64,000 bases of DNA from assembly GCA_963674835.2 (NCBI GenBank), contig CAXXKC010000002.1, positions 124,001-188,000 of the forward strand, read 5' to 3'. The notes under the pieces were generated by a model, which did no database searches, had not been told where the DNA came from, and was given only the letters and a program-made list of their open reading frames with translations. Each line of letters begins with the position of its first letter. Position 1 is the first letter of the stretch. The DNA comes from G963674835 sp963674835 (lineage in GTDB: Bacteria; Planctomycetota; Planctomycetia; Pirellulales; Thermoguttaceae). A program made the position numbers and the translations under genes. Shown in pieces: positions 17,520-24,936 of the stretch.

Positions 17520-17969
17520 ATGCCCGACCACACCCCGAAAGCTCGAAAACACCGGCCAACCAAATCCACCGTGGTTCGGGTGGGCCGAGAGACAAAGGGC
17601 AGGCGAGGCAAGGGAGTGACGATCCTTTCCGACCTGCCGTTGGACGAGAACGGCCTCGGGGAGCTTTCCACCAAGCTGAAGACACGGCTTGGCACCGGTG
17701 GAACGGTCAAGGATGGACGCATCGAGATCCAGGGTGACCATCGGGATCGGATTGTTGAGGAACTTGAGGGAATGGGCTACCGAGTGAAGCGGGCAGGGGT
17801 TGAGCATGAACACCGTCAAAGTCGGTCGCGGACATCGTTTCAGCGGCCCTGGCAAGCGATACCGAAATCAAAAAGGAATAGCCGATGCGTCTTGACAAAT
17901 GGGAAGGGTCCATCCAGGAGATCATGGATGAATGCGGTCACGAGCAGAAGAGAGCGGACGGGATCTTGA
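17520..17969 (+). CDS. SUI1/YciH-like translation factor, C-terminus disturbed
   Basis: Starts after GGAGGGAGGTGGACTA. Residues about 20-93 match the SUI1/eIF1 fold as in YciH (KGVTILSDLPLDENGLGELS, TGGTVKDGRIEIQGDHRDRI, GYRVKRAG). These proteins affect start-codon selection. Family members usually end in Ala-Gly-Gly directly after this block. Here the frame reads AGVEHE and runs on 55 unrelated residues, overlapping the next gene by 85 nt. One additional G in the GGGG run at 17795-17798 would give AGG-stop, so a 1-nt deletion or an assembly error is likely. Confidence 0.8.
   Translation: MPDHTPKARKHRPTKSTVVRVGRETKGRRGKGVTILSDLPLDENGLGELSTKLKTRLGTGGTVKDGRIEIQGDHRDRIVEELEGMGYRVKRAGVEHEHRQSRSRTSFQRPWQAIPKSKRNSRCVLTNGKGPSRRSWMNAVTSRRERTGS
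17806..17895 (+). CDS. Possible tiny basic peptide, 29 aa
   Basis: An ATG preceded by AGGGGTTGAGC opens MNTVKVGRGHRFSGPGKRYR, strongly basic, ending 11 nt inside the following gene. It makes sense as a gene only if the SUI1-like frame really ends near 17803 (one base added). Weak evidence: ribosome site and composition. Confidence 0.25.
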   Translation: MNTVKVGRGHRFSGPGKRYRNQKGIADAS

Positions 17970-18076
17970 CCGCATGGCGTGCGAAGCTGGAAAAGGAACC
18001 GACCCTTTTGCAGCCGTTCCAAATCGACGAAATCATCCGAGAGGTCAGAGACAGGCTCAACAAACTCAGCCGATGA
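17885..18076 (+). CDS. Small helical hypothetical protein, 63 aa
   Basis: AAAAGGAATAGCCG precedes the ATG. The product (MRLDKWEGSIQEIMDECGHE onward) is amphipathic helical and charged, ending EVRDRLNKLSR. No family recognised. It follows the SUI1-like gene and precedes a membrane coiled-coil gene by 29 nt. Confidence 0.6.
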   Translation: MRLDKWEGSIQEIMDECGHEQKRADGILTAWRAKLEKEPTLLQPFQIDEIIREVRDRLNKLSR

Positions 18077-18105
18077 TGGCTGCGTCGAACTTGGAGGATC
18101 ATCGC

Positions 18106-18975
18106 ATGACAGTCGTTCGACGTTCGGCGGGGCTTGGGACTCTTCTGCTGTCGGTTCTTGGCCTGCTTTTGTGCGTTGCAGGGACGTTTACTCTGTGGGC
18201 GGGCAAAAGCGGCTTGGACCGTATTGGCGTTGCCTTGTTTGGGGCCACTGATGAGGCGTTGGCCTTCGTGGAGGTTAAGCTGGATAAAGTGAAGCAAGCG
18301 GTGGACAGTTGCCAGCAACGTGTCACTGGCGTTTCAAGGCTTGCAGAGCGGCTGAGGAATGCAGAAGCGGATGTCCGTAAGGAGTGCGAGCCGCTACTGC
18401 AAACGCTGGATGCCGTATTTGACGAATTGAAGTCGGCTGAATCGTGGCTGGAATCCGGTCATGCGGTTGCCAATGGGGTCAGCAGGGTCTCCGAAGCGGT
18501 AGTGTCGTCCAAATACGGCACGGCACGTCAAGATTCGGCGGTAGTGGCAGTTGCCAGCGAGGTGCAGGAGTTCTCCGAAGCTGTGGCTGACGAACTTGCG
18601 AAGCTCCAGGCCATGCGTCAGGAACTCATAGAGCTTCGGGACAAGGGGAAGCTCACCCGTGAAATCGCCGTTGGAATCGTCGTTCGCGTGGCCGATCTGG
18701 ATGGGAGGTTGGCGAACCTGTCCGCGAGGATCGGCAAGTTCGAGGCGGAAGTGAGGACAACCCGGACGGCGAGTATCGAACTCGGGCAGCGAGTCCGTTG
18801 GTGGACCACTATTGCGGCGGTGACGTTCACGGTCGTCTTGCTCTGGTTCGGCATTTCCCAGATTGGCATGATGAAATTCGGGTGGCAGCTTGTCTGCCCC
18901 TCCAGAACACCTGAAGCCTCTGCTGGCGCTGCTAGCGGGAAAATCGGGCTTCCAGACGGCGGACATTCGGGGTAG
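18106..18975 (+). CDS. Membrane-anchored coiled-coil protein, 289 aa
   Basis: GGAGG lies 9 nt before ATG 18106. Segment 1 (about residues 9-28, LGTLLLSVLGLLLCVAGTF) is a membrane anchor. A long helical, heptad-like domain follows (KLDKVKQAVDSCQQRVTGVS to LSARIGKFEAEV). A second membrane segment lies near residues 228-250 (TTIAAVTFTVVLLWFGISQI). The last 20 residues fall inside a 177-bp direct repeat whose other copy is at 21168, so the C-terminus may have been acquired by recombination. The topology recalls methyl-accepting or structural coiled-coil proteins, but no known domain is seen. Confidence 0.75.
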   Translation: MTVVRRSAGLGTLLLSVLGLLLCVAGTFTLWAGKSGLDRIGVALFGATDEALAFVEVKLDKVKQAVDSCQQRVTGVSRLAERLRNAEADVRKECEPLLQTLDAVFDELKSAESWLESGHAVANGVSRVSEAVVSSKYGTARQDSAVVAVASEVQEFSEAVADELAKLQAMRQELIELRDKGKLTREIAVGIVVRVADLDGRLANLSARIGKFEAEVRTTRTASIELGQRVRWWTTIAAVTFTVVLLWFGISQIGMMKFGWQLVCPSRTPEASAGAASGKIGLPDGGHSG

Positions 18976-19082
18976 ATTTCTTGGGTCGCGTGATTTGGCA
19001 GGACGCCAGTCTGGCAACAAGGAGGTTGTAGATGACCGTGCGACCACATCCCCGTGAGGTGAAGCTGCTCGTGGTGCGGACG
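18906..19082 (+). repeat. 177-bp direct repeat, copy A
   Basis: About 80% identical by eye to 21168-21342, same orientation, 2.26 kb apart. It covers the end of the coiled-coil gene, the spacer GATTTGGCAGGAYGCCAGTC, an AGGAGG ribosome site and the first 17 codons of the 89-residue gene. Confidence 0.85.
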
Positions 19083-19301
19083 TTCTTGGATCTCGGTGTG
19101 GCTTCGCGAAGACTTTTCGATATCAAAGAGACAATTCTCGCCACTGGCGACAGGTGCATGGCTCGTACCTATCGGGTGGAGGGCTTGAGCGCTATCTGGT
19201 CCATCGAGGATGGGAACGTCAAGTTCTATGACGCTGACGGCTCCCTGCTGCGGGTCGTGAACCTGCTGACGAAGAGGACGCCTCAGTTGATGGTGGCGTA
19301 G
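19032..19301 (+). CDS. Hypothetical protein, 89 aa
   Basis: AACAAGGAGGTTGTAG precedes the ATG. The protein begins MTVRPHPREVKLLVVRTFLD and is a small alpha/beta domain with an YRVEGLSAIWSIEDGNVKFY core. Its 5' end is duplicated at 21292, where only a 37-codon stub remains. No family recognised. Confidence 0.65.
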   Translation: MTVRPHPREVKLLVVRTFLDLGVASRRLFDIKETILATGDRCMARTYRVEGLSAIWSIEDGNVKFYDADGSLLRVVNLLTKRTPQLMVA

Positions 19302-19398
19302 ATAGCTCGCGATTCCAGCCCAGTGAAGTCCGATTTCTGTCCGTAAACCGAACATACTGCACCGAGCGCAGGGTTGTCGGGTAAGAGGACACGAGGTT

Positions 19399-19926
19399 TC
19401 ACGTCCGCTCCCATCTGATCCCCCACTCCTGCCAAACGATCTCCGGCACCACCTCATACACCGCCCGGCTATTAGCCCACTCGATTGTGCCGGGAGTTCG
19501 GGCCGCATCGGTACAGAGGCGACGGGTTTCGGGGTAAATGCCGACTCGTCCCAGGTCCAGCCGGTCGGCATCCCAGCAAGTTTGGATTGTGATGTCTGCC
19601 TCGGTCAGGCCGTCGGTGTGCCCAGCACATGCTTCATAGAGAAGGTGGAAGTCGTCGTCGGGCACATCGAAGATGCGGCCTCGAAACTTGGCCGCCAGTT
19701 CCGCTCCTCGACATCCATGCCCGAAGTCCAGATTATCATTCACTCGTCGAGAGTCGTGGAAGACGGCGAAAAGTTGGACCACCTGACGGGTTGCGCCAGT
19801 CACTTCCGCCAGTCGAAGTCCGTTCTCCAGCACCCGTGCCCAATGAGAAACGCCATGTATGCCGCCCGGCCACAGGGCGTAGTCTTCGAGAATAGCGTGG
19901 ACGATAGGCTTGAGGGTGACGATCAT
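19399..19926 (-). CDS. HD-domain hydrolase, 175 aa
   Basis: Start at 19926 (MIVTLKPIVHAI) is preferred to the longer frame from 20019, which adds a Cys/Arg-rich unrelated leader. The HD superfamily pattern is visible: HGVSHWARVLENG, AVFHDSRR (the HD dyad), ACAGHTDG and CWDADRLDLGR. HD proteins are metal-dependent phosphohydrolases acting on nucleotides or related compounds. It lies convergent to the preceding plus-strand genes and reads opposite to the island trend. Substrate unknown. Confidence 0.85.
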   Translation of the reverse strand: MIVTLKPIVHAILEDYALWPGGIHGVSHWARVLENGLRLAEVTGATRQVVQLFAVFHDSRRVNDNLDFGHGCRGAELAAKFRGRIFDVPDDDFHLLYEACAGHTDGLTEADITIQTCWDADRLDLGRVGIYPETRRLCTDAARTPGTIEWANSRAVYEVVPEIVWQEWGIRWERT

Positions 19927-20108
19927 CACCAATCGACTTCTTAGGCTACGGCTTCGAGCACAGCAACAGCCACCTTTGCCATCAGATGGTAGGTGCGAGG
20001 GGGCGGCGACGTTTCGCAAGCCGATTGGCGGTTCAGAGTTCCCACCAGCCCGCGCGTTTGCGAGGGTGCCGTAGAAGTGGGGACGGCTGATTTAAGCCCA
20101 TTGCCATC

Positions 20109-20312
20109 CTACAGCAGCTTGACCTGTTCGGCTCGTGGGCCTTTCGGGCCTTGGCCTTCGATGAAGGAGACCTTCTGTCCTTCACGCAGATCCTCGTATC
20201 GCTCGCCTTCGACGCTCGAACTATGGAAGAACAACTCCTTCCCATTCGACATCTGAATGAACCCAAAACCCTTTTGCGTCAGCTTCTTGATCGTGCCTTC
20301 TGGCATCGCCAA
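20109..20312 (-). CDS. Cold-shock domain protein, 67 aa
   Basis: A complete CspA-like OB fold: KGFGFIQM (RNP1), ELFFHSSSVEG (RNP2), and the basic GQKVSFIEGQGPKGPRA end. These single-stranded nucleic-acid binding proteins act as RNA chaperones. Start is ATG 20312; ATG 20306 is also possible. Normal length. Its presence on an accessory element with HU and CsrA genes is noteworthy. Confidence 0.93.
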   Translation of the reverse strand: MAMPEGTIKKLTQKGFGFIQMSNGKELFFHSSSVEGERYEDLREGQKVSFIEGQGPKGPRAEQVKLL

Positions 20313-20494
20313 TCCAATCGTCGTAGAGTTGCTGCTGGAATGCTGCCGGGATCACGAGGCAGATCTTCATCGCCACCAGATTGGGGTAGTATATCGGAGC
20401 GTCCTTCCCGAAACAATAGCCGTGGCAGCACATCGCAACGTGGGCTTCGAACCGTTACAACTCATCCGACCATCATGCCCCTCATCCCGTCTGG

Positions 20495-20728
20495 ATGCTC
20501 ATTTCTCGCCAAGCGAAGCCAAGACCATGGAAGCGTGCCCACTGGGGAACTAGCCTTTCTGCGGCCAAGCACGACAACATCATCGTCATGGTTGTCGATG
20601 TGCGAGGTGATAAGGTGCGGCTCGGGGTTGAAGCGCCGAAGGAGGTGCCGGTCCACCGTCGTGAAGTCTACGAGGCGATCCAACTTTCCCGCAAGGCAAG
20701 TGAAGCGGACGCTCCTGCTCACACATAG
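20495..20728 (+). CDS. csrA: CsrA-family protein with aberrant N-terminus, 77 aa
   Basis: Residues 27-60 are clearly CsrA: NIIVMVVDVRGDKVRLGVEA, then PKEVPVHRREVYEAI. CsrA is a homodimeric RNA-binding regulator that recognises GGA in hairpins near ribosome sites. The N-terminus begins properly (MLISRQ) but a 20-residue Trp/Arg-rich stretch replaces the usual 9-residue strand, so strand beta1, which contributes RNA contacts including an Arg at position 6-7, is disturbed. The product may be non-functional or altered. A second, better csrA lies at 24502-24909. Confidence 0.65.
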   Translation: MLISRQAKPRPWKRAHWGTSLSAAKHDNIIVMVVDVRGDKVRLGVEAPKEVPVHRREVYEAIQLSRKASEADAPAHT

Positions 20729-20767
20729 ACCACTTTTTCTGCCCGTAATCCGATGAAAGAGAAGACC

Positions 20768-21097
20768 ATGACAGACCAACAAATGACCTCACCCAAGAAG
20801 CCCATGACCAAGACGGAGATCGTGACCGCCTTGTCCGAGACGACCGATCTCAGCAAAGAACAAGTTGCGGGACTGTTGGACGAGCTTGCCAAACTGATCG
20901 ACAGGAATCTTGACGAGCAAGGCCCAGGTGTCTTCACCCTTCCAGGTCTAGTGAAGATTGCCGTCGTTCGAAAGCCTGCGACCGAGGCACGCAAGGGGAT
21001 CAATCCATTTACGAAGGAAGAGACCATCTTCAAGGCCAAGCCCGCCAGGAATGTGGTCAAGATCACGCCGTTGAAGGGCTTGAAGGATATGGTCTGA
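20768..21097 (+). CDS. HU-family DNA-binding protein, 109 aa
   Basis: ATG 20768 has AAAGAGAAGACC upstream; ATG 20753 in frame is an alternative. MTKTEIVTALSETTDLSKEQ, then VAGLLDELAKLIDRNL is the helical dimer body. The arm region follows (KPATEARKGINPFTKEETIF, KAKPARNVVKITPLKGLK). This matches the planctomycete variant of HU/IHF-like proteins of about 105-115 residues with a Ser/Thr/Lys N-terminal extension. Nucleoid-type protein, probably affecting element DNA organisation. Confidence 0.9.
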   Translation: MTDQQMTSPKKPMTKTEIVTALSETTDLSKEQVAGLLDELAKLIDRNLDEQGPGVFTLPGLVKIAVVRKPATEARKGINPFTKEETIFKAKPARNVVKITPLKGLKDMV

Positions 21098-21167
21098 TCG
21101 ACAATTGCAGCCAGTCCCGGCGCACGGCACGATTTTGTGCCCTGACGCTTCCAGGAGAAATCCAGGA

Positions 21168-21342
21168 AGGCCGAAGCCTTTGCTGGCACAGCTAGCTGGC
21201 AAATCAAGCTTCCCGTCGGCAAGGATTCGAGGCAGATTCCTCGTGTCGGGTGATTTGGCAGGATGCCAGTCTGGCAACAAGGAGGTTACGGATGACCGTG
21301 CGACCACAGCCCTGTGAGGTGAAACTGCTTGTAGTGCGGACG
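21168..21342 (+). repeat. Direct repeat, copy B
   Basis: Counterpart of 18906-19082. It contains the same TGGCAACAAGGAGGTTRYRG ribosome-site block and start codon, followed by 17 matching codons before similarity ends. Confidence 0.85.
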
Positions 21343-21405
21343 CATCCAATCAAGGGGAGGACCGGTCAAGTGCTGTTGCATTCTCCATTCTGTGTCTTAC
21401 AATGA
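21292..21405 (+). pseudogene. Stub of the 89-aa gene (copy of 19032)
   Basis: The first 17 codons (MTVRPQPCEVKLLVVRT) match the gene at 19032 including its ribosome site. After that the sequence diverges and stops at codon 38. It is what remains of a second gene copy after deletion or an incomplete duplication. Confidence 0.7.
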
Positions 21406-21466
21406 AAGGCCGTTGGTTGACTGGATGAAGAGCAGCTCGGCTCTGCTGAGAGGCTCGTTGAAGAGT

Positions 21467-21512
21467 AAGCCGACGTGGTCGAACACTTTCGGGTGTTCCG
21501 CCACGTCGGCTT
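21467..21512 (+). terminator. Strong rho-independent terminator
   Basis: A 12-bp perfect stem (AAGCCGACGTGG with CCACGTCGGCTT) continues through an inner GAACAC/GTGTTC stem with a 6-nt loop. The right arm is followed by TTTTCTTGTTCTT. It closes the HU-gene transcription unit. Confidence 0.9.
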
Positions 21513-21587
21513 TTCTTGTTCTTGGTGATGAGAGACGCTTGGAATTCAGGCAAGGAAGGTTTCCATATTCTTGCTCATGGAGGTGAG

Positions 21588-22016
21588 ATGATGCCCCTGG
21601 CCACTGTTATTGATGTCTATTGGAATGGTCTGAAAGTCGTTACCGAGCCCTGCCCAGAACTCAACCAGGAGGATCGAATCGTCGAGGCTCTCGGTTTGGT
21701 GAATCACATTCCGAGGGTTGACGAGGATCTGCTCGCCAGGTACTACGAGTACCTGACGGAGCATCTCTGCTTCCCGTTCATCGCTCACTACCCGAAGCCG
21801 ATGAACTCCGAAGAAGAGGACGAGTTCTGCTGCACCGTGTTGGCGCTACTCGACCCGGCGAAACACCTGGGCGACGGGTTTGACGGCATCTTCTCCACAA
21901 TCAGCAAGGGGAAGTACGAGATCAACTTGCCGCTGATCGAGTTGGAAGTATCGGACGACAGTCCCAACTTCCAGTTCATCGAGGACTACTGGTACTGGTT
22001 CTGGAACTGGCGATAA
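21588..22016 (+). CDS. Calcium-binding CcbP-like protein, 142 aa
   Basis: ATGGAGGTGAG lies directly before the tandem ATGATG start. The LTEHLCFPFIAHYPKPM block, an acidic EEEDEFCCTVLALLD stretch and the C-terminal LIELEVSDDSPNFQFIEDYW, ending WYWFWNWR, match the CcbP calcium-binding family known from cyanobacteria, where Asp/Glu-rich surfaces bind Ca2+. Cytoplasmic. Family call is by pattern. Confidence 0.75.
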   Translation: MMPLATVIDVYWNGLKVVTEPCPELNQEDRIVEALGLVNHIPRVDEDLLARYYEYLTEHLCFPFIAHYPKPMNSEEEDEFCCTVLALLDPAKHLGDGFDGIFSTISKGKYEINLPLIELEVSDDSPNFQFIEDYWYWFWNWR

Positions 22017-22071
22017 TGAACAAGAGTGGCATTGCCCCGACCGACCGCTCAGGTCACCCAAGGAGCGAATC

Positions 22072-22461
22072 ATGACCATGAAACTCAGCGAATACTTTGA
22101 GAAGACCCAGGGCATTGGCGTGCTGGCAACGACCGATGCGAGCGGTCAAGTGAACCAGGCGATTTATAGCCGACCGCACTTCACCAACGATAACGACGAC
22201 GACACTTGCTCGTTCATCATGAGCAACCGGCTGTCCCACGACAACGTGGGGCACAACCCGAGTGCGTCCTATCTCTTCATTGAAGAAGGCGAGGGTTACG
22301 TCGGTAAGCGGCTTTCGCTGGCGGTAATCATGGAGGAGACTGACCCTGAGAAGATCAAGGCGATTCGTCACCGCAACATCCCCACGATTAGCGAGGAGGA
22401 AGGCAAGTATCTTGTTCACTTCCACATTGAGGGCGTGCGTCCGCTGATCGGCAACGAATAG
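22072..22461 (+). CDS. Pyridoxamine 5'-phosphate oxidase-like protein, 129 aa
   Basis: The KTQGIGVLATTDASGQVNQA N-terminus, RPHF and an FIMSNRLSHDNVGHNPSASY block are typical of the split-barrel FMN-binding PNPOx-like family. The end (HFHIEGVRPLIGNE) agrees. Such small proteins bind flavin, haem or F420 and act as oxidoreductases. It starts a four-to-five-gene redox/metal run. AAGGAGCGAATC precedes the start. Confidence 0.85.
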   Translation: MTMKLSEYFEKTQGIGVLATTDASGQVNQAIYSRPHFTNDNDDDTCSFIMSNRLSHDNVGHNPSASYLFIEEGEGYVGKRLSLAVIMEETDPEKIKAIRHRNIPTISEEEGKYLVHFHIEGVRPLIGNE

Positions 22462-22508
22462 GCGATTCGGATGGGTGAGATAACAGAACCCCAACAGGAG
22501 ATCGTGCA

Positions 22509-22694
22509 ATGGCAAAGAAAAAGGAAGCTGAGCAACAATGCTGTGAGAAGATGTGTGCAATGACCTGCTGTCCCTGCCACCTCGACATCAAGAAGCTGAA
22601 ACCCCTGGTGCGGAACCCAAAGTTTATCTGCAAGGCGTGCGGACGGGTAGCGGCTGACAAGGAGTATCTCTGCGATCCCGTCTCTCTTGGCTGA
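22509..22694 (+). CDS. Small Cys-rich protein, 61 aa
   Basis: Eight cysteines, in CCEKMCAMTCCPC and CKACG, followed by a single YLCDP, suggest a metal- or cluster-binding peptide. Lysine-rich start. CAACAGGAGATCGTGCA gives a ribosome site. The stop overlaps a possible start of the TspO gene by one base. Its location between PNPOx-like and TspO genes supports a redox or metal role, but no family is named. Confidence 0.65.
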   Translation: MAKKKEAEQQCCEKMCAMTCCPCHLDIKKLKPLVRNPKFICKACGRVAADKEYLCDPVSLG

Positions 22695-22726
22695 TGCACC
22701 CGCGGATCGCAGCGAGAGGGCCGACG

Positions 22727-23215
22727 ATGTTTGCGACCGCCCCGAAGCATCCGTGGATCGGCCTCTTGGTGCTGATCGTCATTTGCTTCATCGCTTCAGG
22801 CGTGGGCGGTGCAGTCACATACCCCGAGATTGAGAACTGGTATGCGGCTCTGGCGAAGCCAACCTGGAACCCACCGGATTGGATTTTCGGCCCGGTGTGG
22901 TCGGTGCTTTACCTCAGTATGGCGGTTGCAGCATGGTTGGTGTGGCGGCAAGGCGGATTGGCCGGTGCCCGATGGCCGTTGAGCCTGTTTGGCTTTCAAC
23001 TGCTTCTGAACATGGTCTGGTCGTGGCTGTTTTTCGGGCTTCACAGTCCCGGCATCGCCTTCGTTGACATCGGTCTCCTCTGGGTCGCCATTTTTGCCAC
23101 AACGATTGCCTTCTGGCGTCGGTCGCTCGTGGCTGGCCTGCTTTTCCTGCCGTATCTGGCCTGGGTCAGCTTCGCCGCCCTGCTGAACCTTGCCATCTGG
23201 CGGCTGAATGCCTAA
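22727..23215 (+). CDS. tspO: TspO/MBR-family membrane protein, 162 aa
   Basis: Five predicted membrane helices and the family motifs YPEIENWYAALAKPTWNPPD and WSVLYLSMAVAAWLVWRQ are present. TspO binds porphyrins and takes part in tetrapyrrole and oxidative-stress control. ATG 22727 (GAGAGGG upstream) is preferred; ATG 22694, overlapping the preceding stop, is possible. The stop lies 5 nt after a potential start of the next gene (23208), suggesting coupling. Confidence 0.93.
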   Translation: MFATAPKHPWIGLLVLIVICFIASGVGGAVTYPEIENWYAALAKPTWNPPDWIFGPVWSVLYLSMAVAAWLVWRQGGLAGARWPLSLFGFQLLLNMVWSWLFFGLHSPGIAFVDIGLLWVAIFATTIAFWRRSLVAGLLFLPYLAWVSFAALLNLAIWRLNA

Positions 23216-23255
23216 CCGAATCCAACAACATAATCACCGAGAGGTCTTGGAAGTC

Positions 23256-23951
23256 ATGCCGCAGACGCCCCACGTAGAAAAGCATTTCACCGCCACGGCA
23301 ACGGTCCGTGACATCGTGATCGGCATGTCGGATGGCTTGACCGTCCCCTTCGCCTTGGCAGCGGGGCTTTCGGGGGCCGTGACTGCAACTGGCATCGTGA
23401 TTACAGCCGGGCTGGCTGAGGTTGCGGCAGGGTCGATTGCGATGGGCCTGGGAGGCTATTTGGCCGCAAGAACCGATGCGGAACACTACGCCACCGAGCG
23501 GGCGACCGAGGAGCGGGAGACTATCGAGATGCCAGAACGGGAGGCCGAGGAAGTCGCTCACGTCTTCCGTTCTTACGGCCTGGACGAGGCGACGGTGGGT
23601 ACGGTGGTCCAGGCGATCAGCAGCGAACGGAAACGATGGGTCGATTTCATGATGAAATTCGAGTTGGGACTGGAAGAACCGGACCCCAAACGAGCCAGCC
23701 GCAGTGCTTTGACTATCGCTGGATCGTACATCGCAGGTGGGTTGATTCCCCTAGCTCCCTACTTCTTCCTTCGGTCGATCCACTCAGCTCTTATCGTTTC
23801 GGTGATGGTCACCTTGCTGGCCCTCCTGATCTTCGGATACATCAAGGGTCGGTTTACCGTGAAAAAGCCGCTCCGCAGTGCATGGCAGACCGTAGTCGTC
23901 GGCGGCCTCGCAGCAACGGCGGCATTTGTGTTGGCGAAGTTGATTGGCTAA
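23256..23951 (+). CDS. VIT1/CCC1-family metal transporter, 231 aa
   Basis: The N-terminal block VRDIVIGMSDGLTVPFALAA is the VIT1 signature, followed by GLAEVAAGSIAMGLGGYLAA. A cytosolic charged domain (ERATEERETIEMPEREAEEV) contains the Glu residues that bind metal at the membrane interface. Three more hydrophobic segments follow. It probably exports or sequesters Fe2+/Mn2+. ATG 23256 was chosen; ATG 23208, which overlaps tspO, would add 16 residues. Next to rubrerythrin and tspO it fits an iron/oxidative-stress unit. Confidence 0.92.
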   Translation: MPQTPHVEKHFTATATVRDIVIGMSDGLTVPFALAAGLSGAVTATGIVITAGLAEVAAGSIAMGLGGYLAARTDAEHYATERATEERETIEMPEREAEEVAHVFRSYGLDEATVGTVVQAISSERKRWVDFMMKFELGLEEPDPKRASRSALTIAGSYIAGGLIPLAPYFFLRSIHSALIVSVMVTLLALLIFGYIKGRFTVKKPLRSAWQTVVVGGLAATAAFVLAKLIG

Positions 23952-24100
23952 CTACGTGGGCGAATAAGGTGTCAGCCGAGGAAAGCGACACCGACAACCA
24001 AGCCGAAATAGCGGCGACAGAACGATGGCCGTTTAGAAACAAGCGGCACTACACCTCGGTAATCAAGGAACTAGAACACCACCAACCAGGAGACACCAGA

Positions 24101-24601
24101 ATGTCAACTTCAGACAACCTTCAAGCTGCTTTCGCCGGTGAGAGCCAAGCCAACCGCAAGTATCTTGCTTTCGCCGCCAAGGCCGAGGCAGAAAAGCGCC
24201 CGCAAATTGCCAAGTTGTTTCGTGCGGTTGCGGCGGCGGAAACCGTTCACGCCCATGCCCACTTGCGGGTCATGAAAGGCGTGGGGGACACGGCGGCGAA
24301 TCTGAAGGCAGCCATCCAGGGCGAGGGGTACGAGTTCAGAGAAATGTATCCCGTGTTCATCCAGGAAGCGGAAGCGGAAGACAACCGAGGGGCTATCATT
24401 TCCTTCCGCAATGCCATGGCGGTCGAGAAGACCCACTGCGGTCTGTACACCAAAGCGCTGGAGGCTCTGAAGGCCGGGAAGGATCTGACCCCCGCTTCCA
24501 TCTACGTCTGCGATGTCTGCGGCCACACGCACGTAGGCGAGGCCCCCGATAAATGCCCGGTTTGCGGGGCGGCAAAGACCAAGTTCAAGGAAGTGGCGTG
24601 A
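24101..24601 (+). CDS. Rubrerythrin, 166 aa
   Basis: A four-helix ferritin-like di-iron domain with FAGESQANRKYLAFA, AAAETVHAHAH and AVEKTHCGLY ligands, then a C-terminal rubredoxin-like domain with YVCDVCGHTHVGEAPDKCPV, CGAA. Rubrerythrins reduce hydrogen peroxide. CAGGAGACACCAGA is the ribosome site. Its 3' end overlaps the convergent csrA frame by 100 nt. Confidence 0.95.
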   Translation: MSTSDNLQAAFAGESQANRKYLAFAAKAEAEKRPQIAKLFRAVAAAETVHAHAHLRVMKGVGDTAANLKAAIQGEGYEFREMYPVFIQEAEAEDNRGAIISFRNAMAVEKTHCGLYTKALEALKAGKDLTPASIYVCDVCGHTHVGEAPDKCPVCGAAKTKFKEVA

Positions 24602-24909
24602 ACGACGGAGGCTACATGATTCGCCTCGGCCTCTGCTGTATCTTCCGGGATGAAGCGAGCGCGATGATCGACCTCACGTCCCTCGTCTGCACGATCAGTG
24701 GGCCACCGCAAGCGGTTCGTCCGTCTTGGACAATCCAGCAGCGTGATCCCGTTGTCCGTATCGTTCACCAACTCAGAGCGAAGAACGGCCACTTCCTTCG
24801 GTGCTTCGATGCCCAGGCGGACCTGGTTGCCCCTGATCTCCAAGATCGTGATCTTGATGTTCCCATCGATCACGATGCCTTCTTCTGGCCTGCGGGTGAG
24901 TACCAACAT
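24502..24909 (-). CDS. csrA: CsrA with long C-terminal extension, 135 aa
   Basis: Residues 1-50 are a textbook CsrA: MLVLTRRPEEGIVIDGNIKI, TILEIRGNQVRLGIEAPKEV, AVLRSELV. Arg6-7 and the GxxVxxGIEAP strand are present. CsrA usually ends after 60-80 residues; here the frame continues to residue 135 and its last 33 codons lie antisense to the rubrerythrin end. GGAGGACGACC precedes the ATG. It follows a 54-residue gene by 27 nt and both are read from the strong promoter at 25129-25156. Lost stop or genuine extension cannot be told. Confidence 0.85.
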   Translation of the reverse strand: MLVLTRRPEEGIVIDGNIKITILEIRGNQVRLGIEAPKEVAVLRSELVNDTDNGITLLDCPRRTNRLRWPTDRADEGREVDHRARFIPEDTAEAEANHVASVVHATSLNLVFAAPQTGHLSGASPTCVWPQTSQT

Positions 24910-24936
24910 GGTCGTCCTCCATGAGAGTCGAGTGTG

